From Alphaproteobacteria bacterium (lineage in GTDB: Bacteria > Pseudomonadota > Alphaproteobacteria > Caulobacterales > Maricaulaceae), in the NCBI GenBank assembly GCA_018222865.1, contig JAAEZM010000011.1, positions 1,479 through 55,384 on the forward strand: a DNA stretch of 53,906 bases. Direction: 5' to 3'. Below the pieces are notes generated by a model. That model had not been told where the DNA came from, did not search any database, and worked only from the letters and a program-made list of their open reading frames with translations. Shown here piece by piece: positions 1 through 8,832 of the stretch (position 1 is the stretch's first letter; each line of letters starts with the position of its first letter). The position numbers and the translations under genes are program-made.

Positions 1-472
1 TGATTACCAGCTCCGTGCCTTCTGCCTTTAACGTTCGAAACGCCTCAATATTCGGGCCATAGCCCTCTTCAATCCGGTCTGGCACATAATGGCCAGCTGT
101 GACCCCCTGCGTACCCAGCCACAGGATGAGCTGGGCCGCAGATGTCGCGCCATCCACGTCGTAATCTGCAAACACTGTGATCTTGCGGCCGGCCTCTACA
201 GCATCCCAAATACGCTCCGCCGCGAGATCCATGTCTTTAAAGCTGGACGGATCAGGGAAATGGTCGCGCAGTTTTGGCTCAAGAAAACTCGCCACTGCCT
301 CCGGCTCGATACCGCGCACCGCAATCAGGCGCGCAATCAGGTCATCGACGCGATTTTCTCGCGAAATCCTGCCTATGACCTGATCATCAGCGGCACGCAA
401 AACCCAATTGCGGCCCCGTACTGAGGACGTGACATTGAGCAGCGGTTCCGGCCGGGAAGCAGTAACTGCCAC
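1..472 (-). CDS. recJ: Single-stranded-DNA exonuclease RecJ, N-terminal part
   Basis: RecJ is a 5'-3' single-strand DNA exonuclease of recombination and mismatch repair. The gene runs off the left edge, so only about 157 N-terminal residues are visible. The DHH-family metal motif DYDVDG lies near residues 103-108, preceded by ITVFA, and is followed by GHYVPDRIEEGYGPN, which is typical of RecJ. A TAA stop lies two codons upstream of the GTG chosen as start (470-472), so the frame cannot extend further. The start lies 3 nt after the glpX stop, so the two genes are probably co-transcribed, as is usual in alphaproteobacteria. The family call is firm; the far end of the gene lies outside the window. 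Confidence 0.93.
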   Translation of the reverse strand, partial: MAVTASRPEPLLNVTSSVRGRNWVLRAADDQVIGRISRENRVDDLIARLIAVRGIEPEAVASFLEPKLRDHFPDPSSFKDMDLAAERIWDAVEAGRKITVFADYDVDGATSAAQLILWLGTQGVTAGHYVPDRIEEGYGPNIEAFRTLKAEGTELVI

Positions 473-475
473 GCC

Positions 476-1432
476 TTAGGACGCTACCAGTTCACTTTGC
501 ACCCGGCGAACCGAATGATCCGCGGAGTTCAGCAACAGAGTTTCTGTGACGAAGACATCCCCCCGGCGTCGCACGCCGCGCACCAAATCGCCATCTGTCA
601 CACCGGCAGCGACGAAAAGGCAATCACTGGAAGAGAGTTCTGACAAATCGTATTTGCGATCAAAATCAGTGACACCTACACGCGCAGCACGGGCACGTTC
701 ATCCTCATTGCGGAACACCAAGCGCGCCTGCATTTGTCCGCCAATTGCGCGAAGAGCCGAGGCAGCAAGAACGCCCTCCGGCGCTCCGCCCTGACCAATA
801 TACATATCAACGGGCGCACCTAGTCCTGATGCCCCCATAGCCCCGGCAACATCTCCATCCGGAATCATGCGCACTCGTCCGCCGACTGCCTTCACGGCAT
901 CCACGATGTACTGATGGCGTTCGCGCTCAAGAATACACACGGTGATATCAGCAGGCGTGACGCCCTTCGCCTTGGCGACATTGCGAATATTGTCCTCGGG
1001 CTTGGCATCGAGATCGATCACGCCGGGCGGCAATCCAGGCCCAACGGCAATCTTGTCCATATAGGTGTCTGGTGCGTGCAATAACCCGCCACGAAGGGAC
1101 AAGGACAAAACGGCCAGCGCGTTGGGCATATTCTTGGCCGTGAGAGATGTGCCTTCGAGGGGGTCTAGCGCGATGTCGATCTCCGGCCCTTCGCCATTTC
1201 CGACCTCCTCACCAATGAACAACATGGGCGCTTCATCGCGCTCACCCTCACCGATGACGATACGTCCTTTCATGGACATGGCGTTCAGCCCGGTACGAAG
1301 AGCATCGACCGCTGCCTGGTCGGCGGATTCTTTTTCGCCCTTGCCGATCCAATGATAGGCCGCGATCGCTGCCGCCTCAGCCGCCTTAACCGCATCCAGG
1401 GCCAGATTGCTCAATGCGCTTGCTTCACTCAT
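476..1432 (-). CDS. glpX: Fructose-1,6-bisphosphatase class II (GlpX)
   Basis: GlpX removes the 1-phosphate of fructose 1,6-bisphosphate in gluconeogenesis, using a divalent metal. The 318-residue protein has the usual family length and the motifs GEGERDE (about 61-67), DPLEGTSLTAK (about 90-100) and GQGGAPEGV (about 213-221), which form the metal and substrate site. A start 7 codons upstream is possible, but the ATG at 1432 has a GGAG 8 nt before it and gives the usual MSEAS-like N-terminus. It is followed by recJ after 3 nt. In related genomes homoserine dehydrogenase commonly precedes glpX; here a small lipoprotein gene does. Confidence 0.95.
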   Translation of the reverse strand: MSEASALSNLALDAVKAAEAAAIAAYHWIGKGEKESADQAAVDALRTGLNAMSMKGRIVIGEGERDEAPMLFIGEEVGNGEGPEIDIALDPLEGTSLTAKNMPNALAVLSLSLRGGLLHAPDTYMDKIAVGPGLPPGVIDLDAKPEDNIRNVAKAKGVTPADITVCILERERHQYIVDAVKAVGGRVRMIPDGDVAGAMGASGLGAPVDMYIGQGGAPEGVLAASALRAIGGQMQARLVFRNEDERARAARVGVTDFDRKYDLSELSSSDCLFVAAGVTDGDLVRGVRRRGDVFVTETLLLNSADHSVRRVQSELVAS

Positions 1433-1494
1433 GGTCGATCTCCATTCGTGCACCCGATACTTGGATGCCCCCTAATTCACTGCAAAAATTCTGA

Positions 1495-1818
1495 TCAGTC
1501 CGGTTCGCCGGTCAGCGTGCGACCTTCTTCAACGAACTCGTCTGAGGATGATGTCGATGGCGACTGTGTCGCGCCGATATCTTCATCAAGAGCCGCTCGA
1601 CCGCGCTCTATCTCAGCACGGGAACGCTGAAGCTCGCTGATTGTCGCCGGGTCCACGCTAGCATCGGGAACAACAGGCGGTGGCGAACCGTCTTCCAAAC
1701 GCTCCGCTCGCCTCTCTTCAATCCAGTCTGGAATTTCCGTCTCGGGCATGCGCGCCTCGAGATTCACGCAGCCGGTCGCGATAAAGCCAAAAAAAACGAT
1801 TGGAAAAACGGACTTCAT
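1495..1818 (-). CDS. Small predicted lipoprotein, unknown function
   Basis: I do not recognise this 107-residue protein. The start at 1818 is chosen because GAGGAG lies 5 nt upstream and the product then begins with a lipoprotein signal peptide: a short charged start, a hydrophobic core, and the lipobox IATGC with Cys17 as the expected lipidated residue. The rest is hydrophilic and rich in Glu, Arg, Pro and Ser (for example EIPDWIEERRAERLED). It has a possible short coiled segment around ELQRSRAEIERGRAALDED and a low-complexity tail. It lies about 60 nt upstream of glpX on the same strand and divergent from phaC. Confidence 0.7.
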   Translation of the reverse strand: MKSVFPIVFFGFIATGCVNLEARMPETEIPDWIEERRAERLEDGSPPPVVPDASVDPATISELQRSRAEIERGRAALDEDIGATQSPSTSSSDEFVEEGRTLTGEPD

Positions 1819-1902
1819 GATATCTCCTCGCGCTGACAGCGCGTCAGGCTTTCTATACTCTGTCTTGCGCCACTTCCAATCCCTGATGAGAAGGATTTCC
1901 TC

Positions 1903-3795
1903 ATGTCGAGCCAGGAAAAAACCGGAAAAAGCGGAACGGACAACCCATCTGAGCACGCGGATAACTGGGCAGATCTGACAGAGAAAGACCTGGAAACGCT
2001 CGATCAGGTCTCTCGCAATCTCATGCAGGCTTCACTGAAATCCCAAAAACTGATGTCAGACGTCATGGCCAAGGCACTCGAGGGAGACCCCGTCATGCCC
2101 CAGGCTGACCCGTTTCACTCAGCGCCGGAATTTGGCGAGGTCTGGACCCATATCATGTCGCAGCCAGAGCTCGTAATGCAGGCGCAGGCCGATCTGATGA
2201 AAGGCTATCTGGACCTTTGGACCAATACGACCAAGCGCGTCGTCACGGGTGCAGAAGAAGCCGCTATCAAACCTGAACCCGGCGATAAGCGGTGGCGATC
2301 CAAGGACTGGTCGGAGAATCCGGTTTTTGATGCGATCAAGCAATCTTACTTGCTGAACCAGAATTTCATGATGGGGCTGGTCCACGGCGTCGACGGAATC
2401 GATGATCGCACCAAGCGGAAAGTCGAGTTCCTGACCAAGCAGATGACAGATGCGCTAGCGCCAACGAATTTCGCGCTGACCAATCCGGACGTCCTTCGCG
2501 AGACCATGCAGTCAAAGGGGGAAAACCTGACGCGCGGTCTTAAAAACCTGATGGCGGACCTTGAAAAAGGTCGCGGACGCCTCGCCCTAACACAAACCGA
2601 TATGGATGGTTTCAAGGTCGGTGAGGACATCGCCACGACCCCCGGCAAGATCGTCTTCCAGAATGAGATCATTGAACTCATCCAGTACGCCCCGACCACG
2701 GAAACCGTGAAAAAGCGTCCGCTTCTCATCGCACCGCCGTGGATAAACAAGTTCTATATTCTCGACTTGCGCGAGAAGAACTCCATGATCCGTTGGCTCA
2801 CCAAGCAGGGCTTTACGGTATTCCTGATTTCATGGGTCAATCCAGGCCCTGAGCTCAAGGACAAAACCTTCGAAGATTACATGCATCAGGGCTTGTTCGC
2901 GGCGATGGATGCAATCGAGGAGGCAACCGGTGAAAGCTCGGTCAATACGGTAGGCTATTGCGTCGGCGGTACAATGCTCGCGAGTTCACTGGCGTATTTG
3001 GAAGCGACCGGAAAATCAGAGCGCATTGCATCGGCAACTTTCTTCGCCGCGCAGACTGATTTCGAATTGGCCGGCGACCTCCTGCTGTTTATCGATGATG
3101 AGTGGATGAAGGAAATTGAGCGGCTGATGGACAGCCAAGGCGGCGTTCTTGATGGACGGACCATGGCCGACACCTTCAATCTCTTGCGATCGAATGATCT
3201 GGTCTGGTCCTTCACGATCAATAACTATCTCCTCGGCCGGCAACCCCAGGCTTTCGATCTGCTATTCTGGAACGCCGATCAAACACGGATGCCAAAAGCG
3301 CTCCATCTTTGGTATCTGGAAAACATGTACCGGGAGAACCGCCTTTCCAAAGGCGAGCTCACACTCGGCAATGTCCAACTCGACCTCTCCAAGGTCAAAA
3401 CTCCGATCTATATGCAAGCGTCGCGCGATGACCACATCGCGCCCTATGCCTCGGTCTATAAGGGGGCGAAACGCTTTGGCGGCCCGGTGCGATTCATGAT
3501 GGCGGGCTCAGGTCATATTGCTGGCGTGATCAACCACCCAGACGCAAACAAGTACCAGCACTGGATCAATGAAGACCTGCCCGAGACTGTCGAGCAGTGG
3601 TATTCCGGCGCTGAAGAACACCCAGGATCCTGGTGGTTGAACTGGAGAGACTGGCTCTATGAGCGCTCAGGCGAAGACGTCCCGGCAAGAGAGCCTGGCG
3701 ACGGCAAGCTCAAGGCACTTCGTGACGCGCCTGGTGAATATGTTCTTGTACGCTCAGATGCTAAGCGTGAAAAAGCGAAAGAACCCGCCGAATAA
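1903..3795 (+). CDS. phaC: Class I polyhydroxyalkanoate synthase PhaC
   Basis: PhaC polymerises (R)-3-hydroxyacyl-CoA into polyhydroxyalkanoate carbon-storage granules. The 630-residue length fits class I enzymes. The lipase-like box GYCVGG carries the nucleophile Cys353. The other triad members are visible as Asp510 in SRDDHIAP and His538 in GSGHIAGVINHP. The N-terminal ~110 residues are hydrophilic and variable, followed by the PhaC_N region and the alpha/beta-hydrolase core. No phaA, phaB, phaR or phasin gene is nearby. The gene lies divergent from the small lipoprotein gene and 20 nt ahead of a GDPD-family lipoprotein. Confidence 0.96.
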   Translation: MSSQEKTGKSGTDNPSEHADNWADLTEKDLETLDQVSRNLMQASLKSQKLMSDVMAKALEGDPVMPQADPFHSAPEFGEVWTHIMSQPELVMQAQADLMKGYLDLWTNTTKRVVTGAEEAAIKPEPGDKRWRSKDWSENPVFDAIKQSYLLNQNFMMGLVHGVDGIDDRTKRKVEFLTKQMTDALAPTNFALTNPDVLRETMQSKGENLTRGLKNLMADLEKGRGRLALTQTDMDGFKVGEDIATTPGKIVFQNEIIELIQYAPTTETVKKRPLLIAPPWINKFYILDLREKNSMIRWLTKQGFTVFLISWVNPGPELKDKTFEDYMHQGLFAAMDAIEEATGESSVNTVGYCVGGTMLASSLAYLEATGKSERIASATFFAAQTDFELAGDLLLFIDDEWMKEIERLMDSQGGVLDGRTMADTFNLLRSNDLVWSFTINNYLLGRQPQAFDLLFWNADQTRMPKALHLWYLENMYRENRLSKGELTLGNVQLDLSKVKTPIYMQASRDDHIAPYASVYKGAKRFGGPVRFMMAGSGHIAGVINHPDANKYQHWINEDLPETVEQWYSGAEEHPGSWWLNWRDWLYERSGEDVPAREPGDGKLKALRDAPGEYVLVRSDAKREKAKEPAE

Positions 3796-3815
3796 CCCCT
3801 GTTCTGGAGATCCCG

Positions 3816-4727
3816 ATGCGTTCCCCCCTCTTCCGCCTTGCTCTCACGGCAAGCGCCCTAAGCCTTTGTGCTGCCTGCAATTTGGACCCGGCTACGTCAA
3901 CCACGCCCTCGTCATCCGCTGAGGTCCAACCCCGCCAGGCACAATTAATAGATTGCCTGCGGGAAAATGAGTTCACAATGCTTGCCGCTCACCGTGCAGG
4001 CTATGCATCAGGATATGCCGAGAACGCCATCACCTCGATCCGTCGTAGTGCCGAGCTCGGAGCACTCTATGCAGAGGTGGACGTCGCACAATCCACAGAC
4101 GGCGTGCTCTATTTGCTGCATGATCGCACGTTTGACCGCACCACCACCGGGACCGGCGCTGTTCTGGAAACATCTTGGGCAGAAATTACGGCCATGCAGC
4201 TCGTTGACCAGGACGGAACAGTCCTTGACGAGCGTGTCCCAACCCTGGCTGACACGTTTACCGCGGCCCGCGAGGCCGGGATCTACCTCAATCTGGACCT
4301 AAAAAACGCCACGCGCCCAGCACTTGTCGAGGCGATTGAGGCGGCTGGCGCGGAAGATGAGGTCATTGTTATCGCTTATACGGTGGAGCACGCAGCAGAG
4401 CTGCACGCACTCAATTCCAATCTCGTTCTTTCTGCCCCGAATGAACCGGAAGCCCTTGCGGCGGCCGGGGTCAATCTCGACAATGTCTATCTTTGGCTTG
4501 GAGTTGGGGCGCCAGATGCGGAGATCGATGCCGCCCTTGGAGCGCAGGGGTTGGAAACCGCTGCGGGCTTGTTCCCGTTAGAACAGGGAGACGTGTCAGT
4601 CTATCAAGCCGCCGCGGCCGCTGGGGTCGAAATATTGTCGATCAATGATGTCGCAACCGGCAGCGAGGCTCTGGGTGGAGCTGAAGAACTGACCCGGCAG
4701 ATCGCCCTGTGCGCAGCACCGGCATAA
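3816..4727 (+). CDS. Glycerophosphodiester phosphodiesterase-family lipoprotein
   Basis: The family hydrolyses glycerophosphodiesters to glycerol 3-phosphate and an alcohol on a TIM-barrel fold. Catalytic features are present: AHRAG with His59-Arg60, AEN (69-70) in the place of the usual PENT, EVD (87-89), a TDG turn, and HD at 102-103. The N-terminus is a signal peptide ending SLCAAC; Cys21 is the likely lipid anchor, although Cys at -3 is not a standard lipobox. A GGAG lies 6 nt before the ATG. It follows phaC by 20 nt and may share its transcript. The C-terminal half is less conserved, so substrate range is open. Confidence 0.87.
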   Translation: MRSPLFRLALTASALSLCAACNLDPATSTTPSSSAEVQPRQAQLIDCLRENEFTMLAAHRAGYASGYAENAITSIRRSAELGALYAEVDVAQSTDGVLYLLHDRTFDRTTTGTGAVLETSWAEITAMQLVDQDGTVLDERVPTLADTFTAAREAGIYLNLDLKNATRPALVEAIEAAGAEDEVIVIAYTVEHAAELHALNSNLVLSAPNEPEALAAAGVNLDNVYLWLGVGAPDAEIDAALGAQGLETAAGLFPLEQGDVSVYQAAAAAGVEILSINDVATGSEALGGAEELTRQIALCAAPA

Positions 4728-4755
4728 CCGGCCGAGATGCTTCGGGCATCAGGGC

Positions 4756-6630
4756 CTAGCTCTGCTGCCCGAATTGCATCTCAATATAGCGCGCATAAAG
4801 CCCGTCTCGTGCCAGTAGTTCTTCATGACTCCCTTGATCGATGATGCGTCCATCTTCCATCACGATAATACGGTCTGCATCGCGGATAGTCGCAAGTCGA
4901 TGAGCGATAACCACCGTGGTACGATCGCGGGCGATTTCTCGTACCGCGTCTTGGATAACCTGTTCGCTTTCAGAATCGAGGGCACTGGTCGCTTCATCCA
5001 ATAGCAGGATCGGAGCATCACGCAGCACAGCTCTTGCGATCGCGAGACGCTGACGCTGACCACCGGAAAGCGTAGATGCATTCTCTCCAAGCTGTGTGTC
5101 ATACCCATCCGGCAAGGCCATGACGAAATCGTGGGCATTGGCAGCTTTTGCAGCCGCGATTACCGCATCATCTCCCGCATCCGGATCACCAAAGCGGATA
5201 TTGTCGGCCACACTGCCGGAAAAGAGCGGTGCATTTTGCTGAACGACGGCCATTTCACGGCGGAGCGCGACCGGGTCGAGATCCGCAAGATCAATCCCAT
5301 CCAGCTGAACACCTCCCGATGACGGATCATAGAGCCGGAGCAGAAGCTGAAATACCGTGGACTTGCCCGCACCTGATGGTCCGACCAAAGCCACCGTCTC
5401 GCCGGGCCTGATCTCTAGATTAAGCGCGTGGAGGACTTGTACGTCTGGGCGGGCTGGATAGGCGAAGTTGACGTCGGAGAACCGAACCTCTCCTCGCACT
5501 GCCTGACCAAGTTGCTTGGGCGCGGAAGGCGCCGTGATTTCCGGCTTTGCTGCAAGAAGCTCCATCAAACGCTCAGCGGCACCCGCTGCACGCATCACCT
5601 CCGCATAAGTCTCCGTCAGCATTCCGACGCCACTCACAGCAACGAAGGCATACATTACAAACTGCGTCATCGCCCCGGGAGTTATGGCTCCACTTTGAAC
5701 CTGAACGGCGCCATACCAGAGAACAGCGATCAAGCCGGACAAAATCACGGAGAAAATGACCGCCGTCATGATGGCGCGCACTTCAGTCCGGCGCAGAGCG
5801 GCCTGGAATGTCAGCTCGACCGCGTCAGCAAATCGCGAGCGCTCCTCTGTTTCGCGGGTAAAAGCCTGGACTGTATCCAAGGCCTGAAGGCTTTCCCCGG
5901 CCCTTGCCGAACTATTCGCCAACTCGTCCTGACTTTGGCGTGAGAGGCGCTGAACACGACGCCCAAACAGCATGATAGGCCCTAAAACGATAGGTCCCAG
6001 CGCGAGAACCATGGCCGTCAATTGCCAGTTGACCACGACCATCAAGATCAGCGCGCCAATCGTGGTAGCGACCGTTCGGATGGCGACGGAAACAGAAGAG
6101 CCCACAACAGTTTGAATGAGGGTTGTATCCGTGGTCAGGCGCGACAGGACCTCGCCTGTACGCGTTGAAACAAAAAAGGACGGGCTCAGTCCAAGAAGAT
6201 GATCAAATACGGCCCGGCGCAGATCAGCGACGACACGCTCTCCCAGACGGGTGATGAAGTAAAAACGAAAAGCACTGGCAAGACCAAGCGCGCCCGCGAC
6301 CGCGATCCCCGCAAGGAAGTAATTGGAAAGATCATCCCCGACGGCGAACTCCGAGCATAGCTGGCTGTCGGACGCTCCGCCGAAGCCACAATCGACAACA
6401 AGACGAAAGGCTGCCGGCAATAAGAGCGTCAGCGTTGCCGCCAGCACGAGGAAGACCGAGAAAGCGAAGATCTGCAGGGGGTAGCGACCGATAAACGGCA
6501 ACAGCCCTGACAGTGGCTTAATCGATTTGGCTTTTTCTCGATTGCCTTGTTCGCGCTCGATCTCCGCAGCAAAGCTTGAACCGCGATCGATATCCGCCTG
6601 TCGCTCCGCTGTATTGGGTGCCTCGCTCAA
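4756..6630 (-). CDS. ABC exporter, fused membrane and ATPase domains
   Basis: This is a 624-residue half-transporter that would work as a homodimer exporting lipids or hydrophobic compounds (MsbA/multidrug type). An approximately 40-residue charged N-terminus precedes a six-helix membrane domain (about 45-340). The ATPase domain follows: Walker A GPSGAGKST near 416, signature LSGGQRQR near 520, Walker B ILLLDEAT near 540 and the switch histidine in IAHRLATI near 573. All nucleotide-binding residues look intact. It converges with the GDPD lipoprotein gene and follows the methyltransferase gene after 29 nt, probably in one operon. The substrate cannot be read from sequence. Confidence 0.92.
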   Translation of the reverse strand: MSEAPNTAERQADIDRGSSFAAEIEREQGNREKAKSIKPLSGLLPFIGRYPLQIFAFSVFLVLAATLTLLLPAAFRLVVDCGFGGASDSQLCSEFAVGDDLSNYFLAGIAVAGALGLASAFRFYFITRLGERVVADLRRAVFDHLLGLSPSFFVSTRTGEVLSRLTTDTTLIQTVVGSSVSVAIRTVATTIGALILMVVVNWQLTAMVLALGPIVLGPIMLFGRRVQRLSRQSQDELANSSARAGESLQALDTVQAFTRETEERSRFADAVELTFQAALRRTEVRAIMTAVIFSVILSGLIAVLWYGAVQVQSGAITPGAMTQFVMYAFVAVSGVGMLTETYAEVMRAAGAAERLMELLAAKPEITAPSAPKQLGQAVRGEVRFSDVNFAYPARPDVQVLHALNLEIRPGETVALVGPSGAGKSTVFQLLLRLYDPSSGGVQLDGIDLADLDPVALRREMAVVQQNAPLFSGSVADNIRFGDPDAGDDAVIAAAKAANAHDFVMALPDGYDTQLGENASTLSGGQRQRLAIARAVLRDAPILLLDEATSALDSESEQVIQDAVREIARDRTTVVIAHRLATIRDADRIIVMEDGRIIDQGSHEELLARDGLYARYIEMQFGQQS

Positions 6631-6659
6631 ACCGTCTCTCCTGTTACGCTGAACCCGAC

Positions 6660-7283
6660 CTATTCCGGCTTTCGAGCAATGACGAAAACCGCAATCGATT
6701 TAGGCGGTAGCCATTCATGTTCAACGACAAACCCGGCCTCCTCAATGCTGCGCACCAGCTGACCTACAGTGAAAACCCGTACGAAGGGAAACGCACCGAA
6801 TAATCGTCCGGCCCACAGGATTGGCGCCATAAACCACATCCGGTTCCCCAAGCAGGCCGTGCTCGAGACAAATACGCCACCCGGTTTGAGGACGTGACGG
6901 ACTTTTTTCAGGGCCTCACGGCGGTCCTTTAGCAGATGCAGAATACTCAAGCCCAGGACCAGGTCATAGCGGCCCTTTTCATCCTCAAAAGAATCAAAGT
7001 CCGCCTGTCGAAACTCCACGTTTTCGATCCCGGCGTCCTTTTTCTGTTGTTCGGCAATCGCAAGCATTTCACCAGAAATATCTGTAGCAAGAACAGATTT
7101 GGCATAGGGAGCGTGCGCAAGTGCTGTCCCGCCCGTACCGCACCCAAACTCCAGGACATCACTGTCTTCCGTCAGGTATTCTCGCGTCAGCTCAAGCTTT
7201 CGCTGATAAACAGCTTCATCCGAAATGGGGCTCTTGAAATATTTCTGAGCCACCTTGTCCCAGAAGCGAGCTTTGTTAGCCAT
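6660..7283 (-). CDS. Class I SAM-dependent methyltransferase
   Basis: The 207-residue protein has a Rossmann methyltransferase core. Motif I is VLEFGCGTGG (about 43-52), the acidic loop after beta-2 is ATDIS, motif II includes FRQADFDSF, and the post-core region is LKPGGVFVSSTACLG. It resembles the UbiE/Methyltransf_11-25 group. The acceptor substrate is unknown. A hydrophobic stretch (WFMAPILWAGRLFGAFPFV) could sit on or near a membrane or bind a lipophilic substrate. It lies just upstream of the ABC exporter gene on the same strand and divergent from the LysR regulator, which is therefore a candidate controller of both. Confidence 0.88.
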   Translation of the reverse strand: MANKARFWDKVAQKYFKSPISDEAVYQRKLELTREYLTEDSDVLEFGCGTGGTALAHAPYAKSVLATDISGEMLAIAEQQKKDAGIENVEFRQADFDSFEDEKGRYDLVLGLSILHLLKDRREALKKVRHVLKPGGVFVSSTACLGNRMWFMAPILWAGRLFGAFPFVRVFTVGQLVRSIEEAGFVVEHEWLPPKSIAVFVIARKPE

Positions 7284-7347
7284 AGTGTCCTCTCAAACCA
7301 ATATAGGGCGAAAATAGCCATACGCTGACGCGATATAAATTGCGCGA

Positions 7348-7368
7348 ATACGTGCAACTGATATACGT
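7348..7368. promoter_or_regulatory. Direct repeat in methyltransferase/lysR intergenic region
   Basis: Two copies of ATACGT start 15 bp apart (7348-7353 and 7363-7368) just upstream of the lysR start, in the divergent promoter region. Repeats in this position often serve LysR-type autoregulation. No Shine-Dalgarno sequence is evident before the lysR ATG. Binding is an inference. Confidence 0.3.
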
Positions 7369-7374
7369 AAAACG

Positions 7375-8283
7375 ATGAACTGGCAGAGCATCAATTTCGA
7401 CTGGAACCAAGTTCGCGCCTTTCTTGCGACTGCAGAGGAAGGCTCGCTTTCCGCAGCCGCCCGCGCCCTGGGACTGACGCAGCCCACACTTTCGCGGCAG
7501 ATCTCAGCGCTCGAGGCGACGCTGCAAGTTACCCTATTCGAACGTGGGCGGCGCTCAACGCGGCTCACTGATACGGGCCAGGACCTTCTCGACCATGTGC
7601 GGGCAATGAGTGATGCAGCCCAGCGGATCTCGCTGATCGCCTCAGGCCAATCGGAAAGTGTGCGCGGCAAGGTATCGATTACCGCGACAAACATCTTCCT
7701 GACGCATCACTTGCCGACAACGATCAAGCATATCCGCGATATAGCGCCGGATATTCAACTCGATCTAATTGCGTCTGATGATGTTCTCGATCTTACCAAA
7801 CGCGAAGCAGATATTGCGATCCGGCATGCTCGCCCGACGCAAGACGAGCTGGTCGCGCGCCTGGTCGGTGAAGTCAAAGCCTATCTTTACGCCAGCCCTG
7901 ATTATCTTCGCCGGAAAAGAGCGCCATCCAGCCTAGCTGAACTCGCGCGCTATGATTTTATCGGCACGTATGAAATGCACCGCATGTTTCCGGTCCTGAA
8001 CGAGCTCGGCCTGCCCTTGAGCATGGAGAATTTCCCACTGCGCACAGCAAGCGGCACAGCGGTCATTGAACTGGCGCGCCAAGCCCTTGGAATGACAATT
8101 TTCACGGAAGACATCGAACATTTCGCGCCGGATCTCGAACGCGTTCTCGAGGGAGAGTTTCATGTGCCGGTCCCCATCTGGCTGGTGACTCATCGCGAGC
8201 TCCACACATCCAAGAGAATCCGGCTTGTATACGATGCTCTGGCCGAGGGGCTCTCTGCCATAAAAAACGAGCGGCTCCCGTAA
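7375..8283 (+). CDS. LysR-family transcriptional regulator
   Basis: The 302-residue protein has an N-terminal winged helix-turn-helix (about residues 12-70). It carries the typical run FLATAEEGSLSAAARALG, then QPTLSRQISALE, ending in LFERGRRSTRLTDTG. A periplasmic-binding-protein-like effector domain follows. The effector domain resembles regulators such as those of the AmpR/GcvA side of the family only weakly, so no ligand is assigned. It is transcribed divergently from the methyltransferase-ABC exporter pair, the usual arrangement for LysR targets. There is no clear ribosome-binding site upstream, and the transcript could be leaderless or nearly so. Its stop codon lies inside the loop of a strong terminator hairpin. 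Confidence 0.93.
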   Translation: MNWQSINFDWNQVRAFLATAEEGSLSAAARALGLTQPTLSRQISALEATLQVTLFERGRRSTRLTDTGQDLLDHVRAMSDAAQRISLIASGQSESVRGKVSITATNIFLTHHLPTTIKHIRDIAPDIQLDLIASDDVLDLTKREADIAIRHARPTQDELVARLVGEVKAYLYASPDYLRRKRAPSSLAELARYDFIGTYEMHRMFPVLNELGLPLSMENFPLRTASGTAVIELARQALGMTIFTEDIEHFAPDLERVLEGEFHVPVPIWLVTHRELHTSKRIRLVYDALAEGLSAIKNERLP

Positions 8284-8299
8284 GGAACCGCTCGCTTTT
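8268..8299. terminator. Bidirectional rho-independent terminator (lysR / rpsI)
   Basis: Two 11-nt arms (8268-8278 and 8284-8294) pair with one G-U mismatch around a 5-nt loop that contains the lysR TAA stop. On the plus strand it is followed by CTTTT. On the minus strand it is followed by a run of six T, so it should also end the rplM-rpsI transcript, whose last stop lies 34 nt before it. Confidence 0.8.
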
Positions 8300-8332
8300 G
8301 AAACCGGTTGTCCGGCCAGTGTCTGCCAGCGA

Positions 8333-8830
8333 TTAACGCTTGGAGAACTGGAAGGAACGACGGGCTTTCGCCTTACCGTATTTCTTACGTTCGACGACGC
8401 GGCTATCGCGGGTGATAAAGCCATTTGCTTTCAGCACCGGACGCAGGCCTGGCTCGAAATAGGTCAGCGCTTTGGAGATACCGTGACGTACGGCACCCGC
8501 CTGGCCCGACAGACCGCCACCTTTAACGGTAGCGACAATATCGAACTCGTTCACGCGCTCAGCGGTTTCCAGCGGCTGCTGGAGCAGCATGCGAAGAACC
8601 GGGCGAGCGAAATAGATTTCCTGATCGCGACCATTAACGGTGATCTTGCCATTACCGCGCTTGATCCAGACACGAGCGACAGCGTTCTTACGCTTGCCCG
8701 TGGCATAGGCACGGCCATGCTCGTCGATCTGCGGTTCAGCCGGAACGGTGTCTTCGGCGACGACTGCGTCATTGCCGCCTTCGGCGATGACGTCTTTGAG
8801 GTCCTCAAGGGAACGTGCTTCTTCAGCCAT
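8333..8830 (-). CDS. rpsI: 30S ribosomal protein S9
   Basis: S9 (uS9) is a small-subunit protein whose C-terminal tail reaches the P-site tRNA. The 165 residues include an alphaproteobacterial acidic N-terminal extension of about 35 residues ([19 protein letters not shown]). The conserved core follows, beginning [20 protein letters not shown], and the protein ends [11 protein letters not shown], the canonical S9 tail. It starts 2 nt after the rplM stop, so the two genes are translationally close-coupled, as in nearly all bacteria. Confidence 0.98.
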   Translation of the reverse strand: MAEEARSLEDLKDVIAEGGNDAVVAEDTVPAEPQIDEHGRAYATGKRKNAVARVWIKRGNGKITVNGRDQEIYFARPVLRMLLQQPLETAERVNEFDIVATVKGGGLSGQAGAVRHGISKALTYFEPGLRPVLKANGFITRDSRVVERKKYGKAKARRSFQFSKR

Positions 8831-8832
8831 GA

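Noticed and set aside
4736-4750. Small GATGC/GCATC hairpin between the GDPD gene and the ABC exporter gene
   Set aside because: A 5-bp stem without a T-run is too weak to call.
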